Positions 1-8,503 of a stretch of 64,000 nucleotides of DNA are shown here, piece after piece. The DNA is from Enterobacter oligotrophicus (GTDB taxonomy: Bacteria > Pseudomonadota > Gammaproteobacteria > Enterobacterales > Enterobacteriaceae), in NCBI RefSeq assembly GCF_009176645.1, contig NZ_AP019007.1, positions 4,216,001 to 4,280,000 of the forward strand, read 5' to 3'. A program made the position numbers and the translations under genes. The stretch's first letter is position 1; every line of letters begins with the position of its first letter. The notes under the pieces were generated by a model. The model ran no database searches. It was not told the origin of the DNA and worked only from the letters and a program-made list of their open reading frames with translations.

Positions 1-344
1 ATCAGCGTTTTGCGTCCGGTCGCTTTCACTGCTGCAACAAATTCCGGGTTATCCCAGGCGTTAATCTCACCTTTACGCGCCACATATTGTGCATGAGGTG
101 CGTTGGCGTGGATCTCCGGAATGAGCGGACCATTCGGTCCTTGCGGGACCGACGCGGTGGTGATCACCGGGATATTTGCCAGTGAAGCGATTTTCGCCAG
201 TGCCGCAGCGCGGGCGCGCAGCTCCGGCATTGGCATATCACCCACGGTTTGAAACAGACCGCTCTGGTGATCGATAAGCAGCATGATCGCATCATTTACA
301 TCAATTGCGGGACGTGCGCCGTTGAAGTTAGCAGGGGTAGACAT
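1..344 (-). CDS. Isochorismatase-family hydrolase, YcaC-like (3' part outside window)
   Basis: Partial gene: the start is at 344 and reading runs off the left edge after about 114 codons. The N-terminus begins [19 protein letters not shown], followed by [11 protein letters not shown], which holds the aspartate expected of the cysteine-hydrolase (isochorismatase) fold, and later [19 protein letters not shown] and [14 protein letters not shown], which resemble YcaC-type members. A good ribosome-binding site (GGAGAGG) lies just upstream of the ATG. The pirin gene on the same strand ends 20 bp upstream, so the two probably form one transcript. The catalytic cysteine lies outside the window. Substrate unknown; members act on small amides and related molecules. 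Confidence 0.75.
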   Translation of the reverse strand, partial: MSTPANFNGARPAIDVNDAIMLLIDHQSGLFQTVGDMPMPELRARAAALAKIASLANIPVITTASVPQGPNGPLIPEIHANAPHAQYVARKGEINAWDNPEFVAAVKATGRKTL

Positions 345-364
345 AATCCTCTCCTTTATTGCTC

Positions 365-1225
365 TCAGATCTGGCCGAAGCGGCCGGAATTGAAATCGCG
401 AATGGCTTCGGCGATTTCGGTTTTACTGTTCATGACAAACGGGCCATAACCGACGACAGGTTCGTTCAGCGGTTCACCGGCCATCAGCAACACTTTGGCA
501 TCGCTGCTGGCTTCCAGATGCAGTTTGTCGCCGTCCTGACTCAGGACGATCAGCTGTGCTTCACCGGCCTGGCTCGTACCGTTCACTACTACGTTCCCTT
601 CAAGCACAACCAGCGCCGTGCTCCAGCCCTCGGGCTGATTAAGCGTAAGAAATTTTCCCTGATGCAGCGTGATATCCCATACGTTCAGCGGGGAGAACGT
701 GTGTGCCGGGCCCACCACGTCCTGGTAACGGCCTGCGATAACCCGCACCTCTCCGCTGTTTTCAGGCAACGCCACCACCGGGATATCGCCTTTCGTGATG
801 CTCTGGTAACCGGGTGTGGCCATTTTGTCTTTCGCAGGCAAATTGACCCACAACTGCATCATTTTCAGTTCGCCTCCTTTCTGCGAGAACGCGCTGGAGT
901 GGAACTCTTCATGCAGAATGCCCGCACCCGCTGTCATCCACTGCACGTCGCCGGGGCCAATGACACCACCTCTGCCGGTGGAATCACGGTGTTCGACCTC
1001 ACCGGAATAGACGATGGTGACGGTTTCAAAACCACGGTGAGGGTGCTCGCCCACGCCGCGTTTTACGCCGTCTGCCGGGAAGGTATGCGGTCCCGCGTAG
1101 TCAAGCAGTAAGAACGGGCTGAGTGGTTCACCATGTGTCTGGTAAGAAAACATCGAGCGAACCGGAAAACCGTCGCCGACCCAGTGCTGACGTGGTGCGG
1201 TATAAACGCCTGTTACGTTTTTCAT
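365..1225 (-). CDS. Pirin-family protein (YhhW/quercetinase-like bicupin)
   Basis: 286 codons from the ATG at 1225, preceded by a GGAG-type site; a longer reading to 1357 has no good start and runs into the LysR promoter. The N-terminal cupin contains [26 protein letters not shown] and EEFHS, the histidine-rich metal-binding pattern of pirins. The C-terminal half is a second cupin-like domain ([17 protein letters not shown]). Bacterial pirins bind Fe(II) or similar metals and some have quercetin 2,3-dioxygenase activity; the role here is not known. It is divergent from the LysR regulator at 1335 and upstream of the hydrolase at 344, so regulation by that LysR protein is a reasonable inference. 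Confidence 0.85.
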   Translation of the reverse strand: MKNVTGVYTAPRQHWVGDGFPVRSMFSYQTHGEPLSPFLLLDYAGPHTFPADGVKRGVGEHPHRGFETVTIVYSGEVEHRDSTGRGGVIGPGDVQWMTAGAGILHEEFHSSAFSQKGGELKMMQLWVNLPAKDKMATPGYQSITKGDIPVVALPENSGEVRVIAGRYQDVVGPAHTFSPLNVWDITLHQGKFLTLNQPEGWSTALVVLEGNVVVNGTSQAGEAQLIVLSQDGDKLHLEASSDAKVLLMAGEPLNEPVVGYGPFVMNSKTEIAEAIRDFNSGRFGQI

Positions 1226-1334
1226 GATTAACTCCTGATGTTTTGTTGATGTAATTAGCTTATATTCGGAGTTAATATCCCGGTAGATAGTTAAAATGAC
1301 ATTCACTGTTCCATAAACAGAACAATGAGGATTT

Positions 1335-2240
1335 ATGCAGGATCTCAACGACTTCATGTGGTTTGTGAAAGTGGTCGACTGCGGTGGGTTTGCTGCGGCG
1401 GGCAGAGTGCTCGATCAGCCTAAGTCGAAACTGAGCCGCAGGATTGCCCAGCTAGAAGCACGGCTTGGCGTGCGGCTAATACAGCGTACGACGCGTCAGT
1501 TTACGGTCACGGAAGTGGGGCAGACATTCTATCAGCACTGCAAAGCGATGCTGGTAGAAGCGGAAGCGGCGGAGGAGGCTGTCGCTGCACTGCAGGCTGA
1601 ACCGCGTGGTATTGTCAGGATCACCTGTCCTGTTACGTTGTTGCATGTCCACGTGGGGCCAATGCTGGCGAGGTTTATGGCACTCTATCCCGGCATTAAT
1701 CTCCAGCTTGAGGCGACCAACCGGCGGGTGGATCTGGTGGGCGAAGGGATCGATGTCGCAATCCGCGTTCGTCCGCGTCCGTTTGATGACAGCGATCTGG
1801 TGCTCAGAGTGCTGGCGGACAGGGGGCATTGTCTTGTGGCGAGCCCGCTGCTGATTGAACGCATGGGAAAACCTGTTATGCCTTCGGAGCTCAGTGAGTG
1901 GCCAGGTCTGAGCATGGGTGCAGGTAAGCAACTGCATAAGTGGGAACTCAGTGGGCCTGAAGGGGCGAAAGCGGAGATCCATTACTCGCCACGCTTTATT
2001 ACCACCGACATGCTGGCACTGCGGGAAGCGGCAATGGCGGGTGTGGGTGTGGTGCAGTTGCCGATTTTGATGGTGAAAGATCAGTTAGCGTCCGGAGAAC
2101 TGGTTCGAGTGCTGGACGCGTGGGAACCACGGCGGGAGGTGATCCATGCGGTGTATCCTTCACGGCGTGGGTTGTTGCCGTCGGTGAGGACGCTGGTGGA
2201 TTTTCTTACCGAAGAGTATGCGCGGATGGTGGAAGAATAG
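1335..2240 (+). CDS. LysR-family transcriptional regulator
   Basis: 301 aa. The N-terminal winged helix-turn-helix (about residues 1-60) reads MQDLNDFMWFVKVVDCGGFAAA then SRRIAQLEARLGVRLIQRTT, a textbook LysR DNA-binding domain. The rest is a periplasmic-binding-like effector domain (for example GEGIDVAIRVRPRPFDDSDL). It belongs to the AaeR/DmlR-like subgroup. A 109-bp gap separates it from the divergent pirin-hydrolase pair, the usual arrangement in which a LysR protein controls its neighbours from the shared intergenic region. Effector unknown. Confidence 0.9.
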   Translation: MQDLNDFMWFVKVVDCGGFAAAGRVLDQPKSKLSRRIAQLEARLGVRLIQRTTRQFTVTEVGQTFYQHCKAMLVEAEAAEEAVAALQAEPRGIVRITCPVTLLHVHVGPMLARFMALYPGINLQLEATNRRVDLVGEGIDVAIRVRPRPFDDSDLVLRVLADRGHCLVASPLLIERMGKPVMPSELSEWPGLSMGAGKQLHKWELSGPEGAKAEIHYSPRFITTDMLALREAAMAGVGVVQLPILMVKDQLASGELVRVLDAWEPRREVIHAVYPSRRGLLPSVRTLVDFLTEEYARMVEE

Positions 2241-2248
2241 CGTCTTTT

Positions 2249-2280
2249 GTAGGTCGGGTAAGCGCAGCGCCACCCGACAT
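2249..2280. repeat. REP element (single palindrome)
   Basis: Imperfect palindrome GTAGGTCGGGT...ACCCGAC with an inner AGCGCAGCG, just after the LysR stop codon. The stem pairs 2253-2259 with 2272-2278. It is the same family as the paired REPs at 48519-48588. Confidence 0.75.
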
Positions 2281-2304
2281 GAATCTTGCACAGAGCATCC
2301 CCCC

Positions 2305-2487
2305 AGCCCGGAGAATATAAAAGAAAAAAGCCCGTACTTTCATACGGGCTCTCATCTTAAATATGGCGGTGAGGGGGGGATTGACTCGCTACGCTCGCCC
2401 TGCGGGCAGCCTGTTCGCTGCGCTCACAGTCTGTCCAACTGGCTGTCGCCAGTTGTCGAACCCCGGTCGGAGGCTCTCATCCCCCCC
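2305..2487 (-). repeat. tRNA-Ser-derived tandem repeat, unit 1 (183 bp)
   Basis: First full unit of a direct tandem array with a period of exactly 183 bp (starts 2305, 2488, 2671). Read on the minus strand, as the tRNA is transcribed, a unit contains the last 19 nt of the tRNA including CCA (copy at 2364-2382), a terminator hairpin (2318-2349), a spacer with GGGGTTCGA, and an 8-bp stem hairpin of the form CAACTGGC-loop-GCCAGTTG. It differs from unit 2 at about six positions. The layout matches the known rtT repeats after E. coli tyrT, which are about 178 bp and also carry 19 nt of the tRNA end. Confidence 0.9.
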
Positions 2488-2670
2488 AGCCCGGAGAATA
2501 TAAAAGAAAAAAGCCCGTACTTTCGTACGAGCTCTCATCTTGAATATGGCGGTGAGGGGGGGATTGACTCGCTACGCTCGCCCTGCGGGCAGCCTGTTCG
2601 CTGTGCTCACAGTCTGTCCAACTGGCAGTCGCCAGTTGTCGAACCCCGGTCGGAGGTTCTCATCCCCCCC
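2488..2670 (-). repeat. tRNA-Ser-derived tandem repeat, unit 2 (183 bp)
   Basis: Second full unit, about 97% identical to unit 1. The tRNA 3'-end copy is at 2547-2565 and the terminator copy at 2501-2532. Its two changes in the terminator give a stem that, on the minus-strand RNA, closes a GAAA tetraloop with a C-G pair and replaces one pair by a U-G wobble. Confidence 0.9.
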
Positions 2671-2748
2671 AGCCCGGAGAATATAAAAGAAAAAAGCCCG
2701 TACTTTCATACGGGCTCTCATCTTAAATATGGCGGTGAGGGGGGGATT
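2671..2748 (-). repeat. tRNA-Ser-derived tandem repeat, partial unit 3, fused to the real tRNA
   Basis: Third copy. It is identical to unit 1 through the terminator and the 19-nt tRNA end (2730-2748), after which the sequence becomes the genuine tRNA body instead of the spacer. This is the junction where the array meets the functional tRNA gene. Confidence 0.9.
2684..2715 (-). terminator. Rho-independent terminator of tRNA-Ser
   Basis: On the minus strand GCCCGTA-TGAAAG-TACGGGC is followed by a T-rich run (TTTTTTCTTTT). Copies recur at 2501-2532 and 2318-2349 in the upstream-numbered repeat units, so the tRNA transcript meets three terminators in series. Confidence 0.85.
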
Positions 2749-2817
2749 CGAACCCCCGATACGTTGCCGTATACACACTTTCCAGGCGTGCTCCTTCAGC
2801 CACTCGGACACCTCACC
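2730..2817 (-). tRNA. serX: tRNA-Ser(GGA)
   Basis: 88 nt with encoded CCA at 2730-2732. On the minus strand the acceptor stem starts GGTGAGG and pairs with CCTCACC before GCCA. The anticodon loop is CTGGAAA (anticodon GGA), there is a long variable arm (GTGTATACGGCAACGTATC) as in class II serine tRNAs, and the T-loop is GGTTCGAATCC. Its position immediately upstream of ghrA matches serX in E. coli. Confidence 0.95.
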
Positions 2818-3049
2818 ATATTGTCATCCCGGCGTTGTCGGGACGGGCGCTAATGTAAGGAAAAGCCGAACGGCCGTCAACTCACTTTTTCAGTAAATTA
2901 GCGCGTTTAGACAAACTTCAGGCAACCTGATTCCGAAATGTGCTAAAAGCGCCTCTTTTATCAGCAACGCGGTTTGCCGATAAATTTGTTATGCTGGCAA
3001 TCCAGTTGAAAATGAAAACAAAACAGCGCAATAAAAGGCAGGAATGACC

Positions 3050-3988
3050 ATGGATATAATCTTTTATCACCCTACGTTTGATACCGCTTATTGGATTAAG
3101 GCACTTTCGGCAGCGCTGCCGGGCGCACGCGTTCGCGAGTGGAAGCGGGGCGATAATGAACATGCCGACTACGCGCTGGTCTGGCATCCGCCGGTTGAAA
3201 TGCTCCAGGGGCGCGAACTGAAGGCCGTGTTTGCCCTGGGCGCGGGCGTCGATTCCATTCTCAGCAAACTGAAGGCGCACCCGGAAATGCTACCCGAGCA
3301 TATTCCACTGTTCCGTCTGGAAGATACTGGCATGGGCCAGCAAATGCAGGAATATGCGGTGAGCCAGGTACTCCACTGGTTCCGCCGTTTTGATGATTAT
3401 CAGGCATTTAAGCAGCAATCACACTGGGAGCCGCTGCCGGATTATCAGCGCGAAGATTTTACTATCGGTATTCTTGGTGCGGGCGTACTGGGCTCGAAAG
3501 TCGCTGAGGCGCTGGCCCCGTGGGGATTCCCGCTGCGCTGCTGGAGCCGCAGCCGTAAAGACTATCCGGGTGTACAGAGTTTTGCCGGAACCGACGAACT
3601 CGGTGCCTTCCTGAAAGGCACGCGTGTGCTCATTAACCTGCTACCCAATACAGCAGAGACGGTCGGCATCATTAACAGTACGCTACTGAACCAACTGGCT
3701 GAACAGAGCTATTTGATGAACCTGGCGCGTGGCGTTCACCTGGTGGAAGCCGATCTCCTCAATGCTCTGGAAAGTGGCAAACTCAAAGGGGCAATGCTGG
3801 ATGTCTACAGCCGTGAACCACTGCCAGCGGACAGCCCGCTGTGGGCGCACCCGCGTGTGGCGATGACACCGCATGTGGCAGCGGTCACGCGCCCAGCAGA
3901 AGCCGTGGCTTATATTTCCCACACCATCAGCCAGATGGAGCAGGGACACGCCGTCACCGGGCAAGTCGACAGACAGCGCGGTTACTAA
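3050..3988 (+). CDS. ghrA: Glyoxylate/hydroxypyruvate reductase A
   Basis: Reduces glyoxylate to glycolate and hydroxypyruvate to glycerate with NADPH in the cytoplasm. 312 aa, the usual length. The start at 3050 is preferred over an ATG six bases upstream because AGGA lies six bases before it and the length then equals the E. coli protein. The Rossmann motif [11 protein letters not shown] is at residues 140-150. Catalytic residues of the D-2-hydroxyacid dehydrogenase family are present: Arg227 (NLARGVH), Glu256 (SREPLP) and His275 (TPHVAA). A terminator follows at 3992, so it is probably a single-gene transcript. Confidence 0.95.
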   Translation: MDIIFYHPTFDTAYWIKALSAALPGARVREWKRGDNEHADYALVWHPPVEMLQGRELKAVFALGAGVDSILSKLKAHPEMLPEHIPLFRLEDTGMGQQMQEYAVSQVLHWFRRFDDYQAFKQQSHWEPLPDYQREDFTIGILGAGVLGSKVAEALAPWGFPLRCWSRSRKDYPGVQSFAGTDELGAFLKGTRVLINLLPNTAETVGIINSTLLNQLAEQSYLMNLARGVHLVEADLLNALESGKLKGAMLDVYSREPLPADSPLWAHPRVAMTPHVAAVTRPAEAVAYISHTISQMEQGHAVTGQVDRQRGY

Positions 3989-3991
3989 GAG

Positions 3992-4015
3992 AAACCCGGC
4001 GTTGGCCGGGTTTTT
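3992..4015 (+). terminator. Terminator after ghrA
   Basis: AACCCGGC-GTT-GGCCGGGTTTTT: strong GC stem followed by five T. Confidence 0.85.
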
Positions 4016-4072
4016 GCTAATATTCGCCGCTGATAACTGCTATCCTTTGGAAAAAACGCAGAGGAGAGAAAG

Positions 4073-4810
4073 ATGTATCCCGTTGACCTGCATATGCACA
4101 CCGTCGCCAGTACCCACGCGTATAGCACCCTGCATGATTACATCGCGCAAGCGAAGCTAAAAGGCATCAAGCTGTTTGCCATTACCGATCACGGTCCTGA
4201 TATGGCTGATGCGCCGCACTACTGGCATTTTGTGAATATGCGCATCTGGCCACGTCTGGTCGATGGCGTTGGGATACTGCGCGGCATCGAAGCGAACATC
4301 AAAAATACCGACGGTGAAATCGACTGCACCGGGCCGATGCTCACCTCGCTGGATCTGATTATTGCTGGCTTCCATGAGCCGGTTTTTGCACCGCAGGATA
4401 AAGAGACAAACACCACGGCGATGATCGCCACGATTGCCAGCGGCAACGTGCATATTATCAGCCATCCAGGCAACCCTAAGTTCCCGATTGATATCCAGGC
4501 TGTCGCGCAGGCGGCGGCGAAACACCGCGTCGCGCTGGAGATTAATAACTCCTCTTTTGTCCACTCGCGTAAGGGCAGTGAAGCAAATTGTCGCGACGTG
4601 GCGGCGGCCGTTCGGGATGCCGGAGGCATGGTGGCGCTGGGCTCTGATTCGCATACGGCATTTACGCTCGGTGATTTTAATGAATGTCTGAAAGTGCTTA
4701 AGGATGTCGGTTTCCCGGAAGAGCGTATCCTGAACGTCACGCCGCGGCGGATGCTTGATTTCCTCGAGTCGCGTGGAATGACCCCGATTGATGAATTTGC
4801 CGATCTTTAA
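4073..4810 (+). CDS. ycdX: PHP-domain zinc phosphatase YcdX
   Basis: 245 aa, PHP-superfamily metal phosphohydrolase, cytoplasmic. Metal ligands appear at the N-terminus in [11 protein letters not shown] (His7, His9, His15), at His40 (ITDHGPD), in the middle (HIISHPGNP) and near the C-terminus (LGSDSHTAF), the pattern of the trinuclear zinc site known for E. coli YcdX. AGGAGAG precedes the ATG. The gene is followed 20 bp later by ycdY, whose product is reported to insert or stabilise zinc in YcdX and to support swarming. The physiological substrate is not established. Confidence 0.93.
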   Translation: MYPVDLHMHTVASTHAYSTLHDYIAQAKLKGIKLFAITDHGPDMADAPHYWHFVNMRIWPRLVDGVGILRGIEANIKNTDGEIDCTGPMLTSLDLIIAGFHEPVFAPQDKETNTTAMIATIASGNVHIISHPGNPKFPIDIQAVAQAAAKHRVALEINNSSFVHSRKGSEANCRDVAAAVRDAGGMVALGSDSHTAFTLGDFNECLKVLKDVGFPEERILNVTPRRMLDFLESRGMTPIDEFADL

Positions 4811-4830
4811 TTGTGTACTGGAATAAAAAC

Positions 4831-5385
4831 ATGAATGAATTTTCCATCCTCTGTCGCGTGCTGGGTACGCTTTACTACCGTCAGCCACAAGACCCGCTGC
4901 TGGTTCCACTCTTTACGCTGATCCGTGAAGGAAAGCTGGCGCAGAACTGGCCGCTGGAACAGGATGATTTACTGGCGCGCCTGCAAAAATCCTGTGACAT
5001 GCAGCAGATTTCCACGGATTACAACGCGCTCTTCGTGGGTGAAGAGTGTCGCGTTTCGCCGTATCGCTCTGCCTGGCAGGACGGTGCGACGGAGGCCGAA
5101 GTGCGTGCGTTTCTCTCTGAGCGCGGCATGCCGCTGACCGATACGCCAGCCGATCACATTGGTACATTGCTGCTGGCAGCCTCATGGATTGAAGATCATG
5201 CGGGTGAGGATGAAAACGAAGCCATCGAAACCCTGTTTGAAGAGTACCTGCTGCCGTGGTGCGGGGCTTTCCTCGGCAAGGTTGAGGCGCATGCCACGTC
5301 CCCCTTCTGGCGAACGCTGGCCCCCCTGACCCGAGACGCGATTGCCGCCATGTGGGATGAACTGGAAGAAGAGAATGAAGAGTGA
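4831..5385 (+). CDS. ycdY: TorD/DmsD-family chaperone YcdY
   Basis: 184 aa, all-helical member of the redox-enzyme maturation chaperone family. Characteristic stretches are DYNALFVGEE, VSPYRSAW and LPWCGAFLGKV. The start at 4831 (MNEFSILCRVLG) gives the E. coli length; the earlier in-frame ATG at 4813 overlaps the end of ycdX too tightly for a ribosome-binding site. In E. coli it acts on the neighbouring YcdX rather than on a molybdoenzyme, which fits the operon here. Confidence 0.92.
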   Translation: MNEFSILCRVLGTLYYRQPQDPLLVPLFTLIREGKLAQNWPLEQDDLLARLQKSCDMQQISTDYNALFVGEECRVSPYRSAWQDGATEAEVRAFLSERGMPLTDTPADHIGTLLLAASWIEDHAGEDENEAIETLFEEYLLPWCGAFLGKVEAHATSPFWRTLAPLTRDAIAAMWDELEEENEE

Positions 5386-5481
5386 TTTGAATCACAAAAT
5401 TTCTGCAACGATACATTTCAACTTGCACGTAATGTGCTTCTGATCTCATTTGTCTGGTGCGCTTCTGCTAAGATGCGCACC

Positions 5482-5964
5482 ATGAACATATTACTTTGTA
5501 TTGCACTTACAACGGGCATTCTCTCCGGGCTTTGGGGATGGGTGGCTGTCTCTCTTGGTTTGCTGAGCTGGGCTGGTTTCCTCGGTTGCACGGCCTACTT
5601 TGCCTGCCCGCAGGGTGGCGTAAAAGGTTTGTTTATCTCTGGCTGCACCATGATGAGCGGTGTTATCTGGGCGTTGGTCATTATGAAAGGCAGCGCGCTG
5701 GCTCCGCATCTTGAGATCCTGGGTTATGCCATGACGGGCGTGGTCGCGTTTCTGATGTGCGTCCAGGCGAAGCATCTCCTGCTCTCTTTTGTGCCGGGAA
5801 CCTTCATTGGTGCTTGTGCAACCTTTGCGGGGCAGGGCGACTGGAAGCTGGTTGTGCCATCGCTGGCGCTGGGGCTGCTGTTTGGCTATGCCATGAAAAA
5901 CAGCGGCCTGTGGCTGGCATCCCGACGAGAAAGGGCTCAGAACACCACACCGGTGAGTGAATAA
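5482..5964 (+). CDS. ycdZ: DUF1097 inner-membrane protein YcdZ
   Basis: 160 aa, very hydrophobic, about five membrane segments (for example LSGLWGWVAVSLGLLSWAGF and FVPGTFIGACATFAGQ). The start is placed at MNILLCIAL (5482) by homology; upstream in-frame starts at 5434 and 5473 have no better ribosome-binding sites. Function unknown. A bidirectional terminator follows at once, shared with csgG from the opposite strand. Confidence 0.88.
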   Translation: MNILLCIALTTGILSGLWGWVAVSLGLLSWAGFLGCTAYFACPQGGVKGLFISGCTMMSGVIWALVIMKGSALAPHLEILGYAMTGVVAFLMCVQAKHLLLSFVPGTFIGACATFAGQGDWKLVVPSLALGLLFGYAMKNSGLWLASRRERAQNTTPVSE

Positions 5965-5996
5965 AAAAAGGCGAGATCATGATCTCGCCTTTTTTG
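5963..5996. terminator. Bidirectional terminator between ycdZ and csgG
   Basis: Near-perfect palindrome AAAAGGCGAGATC-ATGATCTCGCCTTTT flanked by A and T runs, so it works for both converging transcripts. Confidence 0.9.
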
Positions 5997-6007
5997 TCGG
6001 TTTCCGA

Positions 6008-6841
6008 TCAGGATTCCGGAGGCACCGACATTTCGCGGTATTTCACCAGAACCTCATTTTTTGCATCGTTTTTATTCTGCAGATCCCACAGCCCGCGATC
6101 GATACCATCATTAATCAGGAAGATGACGCCCGTTTCGATGGCTGACATCAGACACAGCATCACCGGTTCATTGGAGGTATATCCGATTTCACCCTCCAGC
6201 AAACGCTGGTAATCAATGAAGCGGAACACCCCGGCCTGTACTTCATAGGAGAGAATGGTTTTGCTGGTATTCACGGAGGATAAAATCTCACCCGTGCTGA
6301 CATTGACCACACGCAGGTTGACTGCAATCTGGTCGAGCTGGTATTGCGTATCTGCGCCAATACCGAAGTAACGTGCACCCACACCACCGGATTTCACATT
6401 ACTTTCGTAGCCGATAATGGAGCCTTCCACCATGATATTGGCTGCGGTGAGAGACTGAAGCGGCATTCGGTTATTGACGCCGACGGTGCCATTTTCCTGA
6501 GCGGCGCGGATAATCTTACGCTCGTTCAGCAGGTTTTGTAGCCCCTGACGTTCCAGAGGAATAAACCAGCGTGAATCCTTCAGCGCGGTGACCAGCATCG
6601 CGGTAGCGCTCTGCGGCACCGCCGTTGAGAAGTTACTTGCCGGGTACGGTTTGAACTGTCCGGTTTCGTCCTGAATATTATAAACCGAGACAAATATCTT
6701 ACCGGTTGGTGTCGGCAAATGCGTCAAATCGCGATAGCTTTGTGCCCGAGGCATTAATGTTGGCTTAGCGGCTTCTTTCGGTGGAGCAGTTAAACAACCG
6801 CTCAATAAGCACACTGCAACAATTATTAAAAAGCGCTGCAT
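6008..6841 (-). CDS. csgG: Curli secretion channel lipoprotein CsgG
   Basis: 277 aa. Outer-membrane lipoprotein that forms the nonameric curli subunit pore. The lipobox LLSGC with acceptor Cys16 follows a short signal peptide, and the next residues (LTAPPKEAAKPTL) match CsgG. The barrel and constriction regions are recognisable (NNRMPLQSLTAANIMVEGS, GADTQYQLDQIAVNLRVV). It is the last gene of csgDEFG: csgF ends 26 bp upstream and a terminator lies 12 bp downstream. Confidence 0.97.
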   Translation of the reverse strand: MQRFLIIVAVCLLSGCLTAPPKEAAKPTLMPRAQSYRDLTHLPTPTGKIFVSVYNIQDETGQFKPYPASNFSTAVPQSATAMLVTALKDSRWFIPLERQGLQNLLNERKIIRAAQENGTVGVNNRMPLQSLTAANIMVEGSIIGYESNVKSGGVGARYFGIGADTQYQLDQIAVNLRVVNVSTGEILSSVNTSKTILSYEVQAGVFRFIDYQRLLEGEIGYTSNEPVMLCLMSAIETGVIFLINDGIDRGLWDLQNKNDAKNEVLVKYREMSVPPES

Positions 6842-6867
6842 GATGATTGTCCTTATTTCGACGTTGT

Positions 6868-7284
6868 TTAGAAATCAGTTGAATTAGACTGCAAACCCGA
6901 AACCTGGATTGTCGATGTTTTTCCGGTTTTACGGTCAGTCACATTCAACTGAAGCTGCCCGTCTTTATTGGCGATATCGACAATAAAGTCGTTTGTCACC
7001 ATGCGGCCGGGTTTACCGGTGTTAATATTGGTTAATAAGCCACCTAATATTTGCGACTGGATGGCCTGAGTAAAGTTATCCAGCGCTGATGGGGTTTCGA
7101 TACCGAAATCGTCATCATAGCTGGGGTCCTTATACGAGTTTTGAGCCTGGGCTTCGTTAAGCATGAATGCCCCGTTGTTCGGGTTACCGCCAAAGTTAGG
7201 GTTGCGGAACTGGAAGGTCATATTTCCGGCCCAGCTTAGCGGCGCAATGAGCATTAACGAGATCACTGTGTGTGCGAGACGCAT
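6868..7284 (-). CDS. csgF: Curli assembly factor CsgF
   Basis: 138 aa with a cleavable signal ([12 protein letters not shown]; mature protein starts near [14 protein letters not shown]). The start at 7284 has GGAGG directly upstream; the ATG four codons earlier would overlap that site. The mature N-terminal [11 protein letters not shown] segment is the part that plugs CsgG in known structures. CsgF couples secretion to nucleation by CsgB at the surface. Confidence 0.96.
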   Translation of the reverse strand: MRLAHTVISLMLIAPLSWAGNMTFQFRNPNFGGNPNNGAFMLNEAQAQNSYKDPSYDDDFGIETPSALDNFTQAIQSQILGGLLTNINTGKPGRMVTNDFIVDIANKDGQLQLNVTDRKTGKTSTIQVSGLQSNSTDF

Positions 7285-7310
7285 TACAGCCTCCAAAATA
7301 GGTATCGTTG

Positions 7311-7700
7311 CTAGAACTCATCTTTTGCTAAATCACCAGTGCTCAACAGCGCTTTATCTAGCTGCAGACGATTAATAGCCTCTTCTGTTTGTGCCAGTGC
7401 GAAAGCGACGTTCTTATCGAAGTCTCTTTTCGTCGGGAATAAGAAGGTCTGGTAAATAACATCCTGATTCGCTGTTATTGTTATCCAGCTTCCCCAACGT
7501 GCGCTGGGCCGTTCGTTGATTGTTAAGTTACCGGGGTAATCACTTTCCCATTTATCACTGAAGGCACGGTAAAAATCGTGCCCGACAGAAGAGACAGTGT
7601 GGTCGGTCAACAATCCGGGAACTTCAACTTCCACAGCCTGGAGGTTCCCGGCAGCAAGCAGAAAGCCTGCTGCGGCAATCCAACTCAACGTGCGTTTCAT
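7311..7700 (-). CDS. csgE: Curli periplasmic specificity factor CsgE
   Basis: 129 aa with a signal peptide ending near [10 protein letters not shown]. CsgE caps the periplasmic mouth of CsgG and gives specificity for curli subunits. Conserved features include [12 protein letters not shown] and [17 protein letters not shown]. It begins 4 bp after the csgD stop codon, consistent with the csgDEFG transcript. Confidence 0.96.
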   Translation of the reverse strand: MKRTLSWIAAAGFLLAAGNLQAVEVEVPGLLTDHTVSSVGHDFYRAFSDKWESDYPGNLTINERPSARWGSWITITANQDVIYQTFLFPTKRDFDKNVAFALAQTEEAINRLQLDKALLSTGDLAKDEF

Positions 7701-7704
7701 GCTA

Positions 7705-8355
7705 TTAACGCCTGAGGTTATCGTTTGCCCATGAAACTGCCTGAGTTCGGTTTTTAACAGCTATCTTCTTGAAAAGATTATAAAGGTGCGTCTTAACCGT
7801 ATTTTCGCTGATAAATAACGAACGGGCGATTTCAATATTTGAAGCACCAATGCGCAGCTTGTTCAGGATCTCTTTCTCACGATGCGTCAGCAGTGCGGAT
7901 TCTGAACTGTTATAGCGATAATTACCGGAGTGTGTAATGAGATAGCTGGCAAGTTTTTGCGAGAAATAACATTCTCCCCGTAATATACCTTGCAGCCCTT
8001 CCACGACACGATCTTCTTCTTCAGTGACGTAGAATACGCCATTGATATGCGGCCAGCTTTCAATATCTCTGAATGGATATTCGTCAGGGGTATTTAATAA
8101 TAACACGCGGATATTATTGTTTTTCCTGCTTAAGTTATCTTGCCAGTAATGAATAAGTTTTTTATCCGCTTCCATCATATCGAGAAGAATGATGCTGCCA
8201 GATGCAATATCATCAAAAGAACGTTGAATATTATGCAATTTCCCGTTCAGTGACAGAGATTGCTTTAAGTGCTGCAATAGTGCTGTCGCTTGTAAAGAAG
8301 GCTTTGTGATCAACAATAATGTATGACCATGTAAACTATGGACTTCATTAAACAT
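7705..8355 (-). CDS. csgD: Curli/biofilm master regulator CsgD
   Basis: 216 aa. The N-terminal receiver-like domain lacks a normal phosphoacceptor arrangement, and the C-terminal LuxR-type helix-turn-helix (about residues 150-205) contains [35 protein letters not shown]. CsgD activates csgBAC from the divergent promoter, where a match to its site is present at 8988, and genes such as dgcC. Expression is set by a long, highly regulated upstream region and a structured mRNA leader (separate entry). Confidence 0.97.
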   Translation of the reverse strand: MFNEVHSLHGHTLLLITKPSLQATALLQHLKQSLSLNGKLHNIQRSFDDIASGSIILLDMMEADKKLIHYWQDNLSRKNNNIRVLLLNTPDEYPFRDIESWPHINGVFYVTEEEDRVVEGLQGILRGECYFSQKLASYLITHSGNYRYNSSESALLTHREKEILNKLRIGASNIEIARSLFISENTVKTHLYNLFKKIAVKNRTQAVSWANDNLRR

Positions 8356-8503
8356 GATGAAACCCCACTTTATTTATGACACCTGACAGCTGTCCCTCGC
8401 TAATAGAGAAAGAGACACCAGAGGTACTGACAGATGTGGCACTGCTGTGTGTAGAATCAAACCATCCCCCCAGAGGGGGAGATAAATAAAAACAAAATGA
8501 CTT
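8356..8503 (-). promoter_or_regulatory. csgD mRNA leader (small-RNA target region)
   Basis: The stretch reading CTACACACAGCAGTG...ACATCTGTCAGTACCTCTGGTG on the minus strand is strikingly like the E. coli csgD 5' leader, the target of OmrA/B, McaS, RprA, GcvB and others. The E. coli leader is about 148 nt, which sets the approximate end used here. A 6-bp GC hairpin (8465-8480) lies near its 5' end. Exact transcription start inferred, not seen. Confidence 0.65.

Noticed and set aside
359..1111. 250-codon plus-strand ORF
   Set aside because: Antisense shadow of the pirin gene.
2572..2811. 79-codon minus-strand ORF beginning MSEWLKEHAWKVC
   Set aside because: It starts inside tRNA-Ser and runs through the repeat array; such tRNA-derived ORFs are a common annotation artefact.
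2218..2853. 211-codon plus-strand ORF across the repeats and tRNA
   Set aside because: Opposite to the tRNA, made of repeated 61-codon blocks with no ribosome-binding site or family resemblance.
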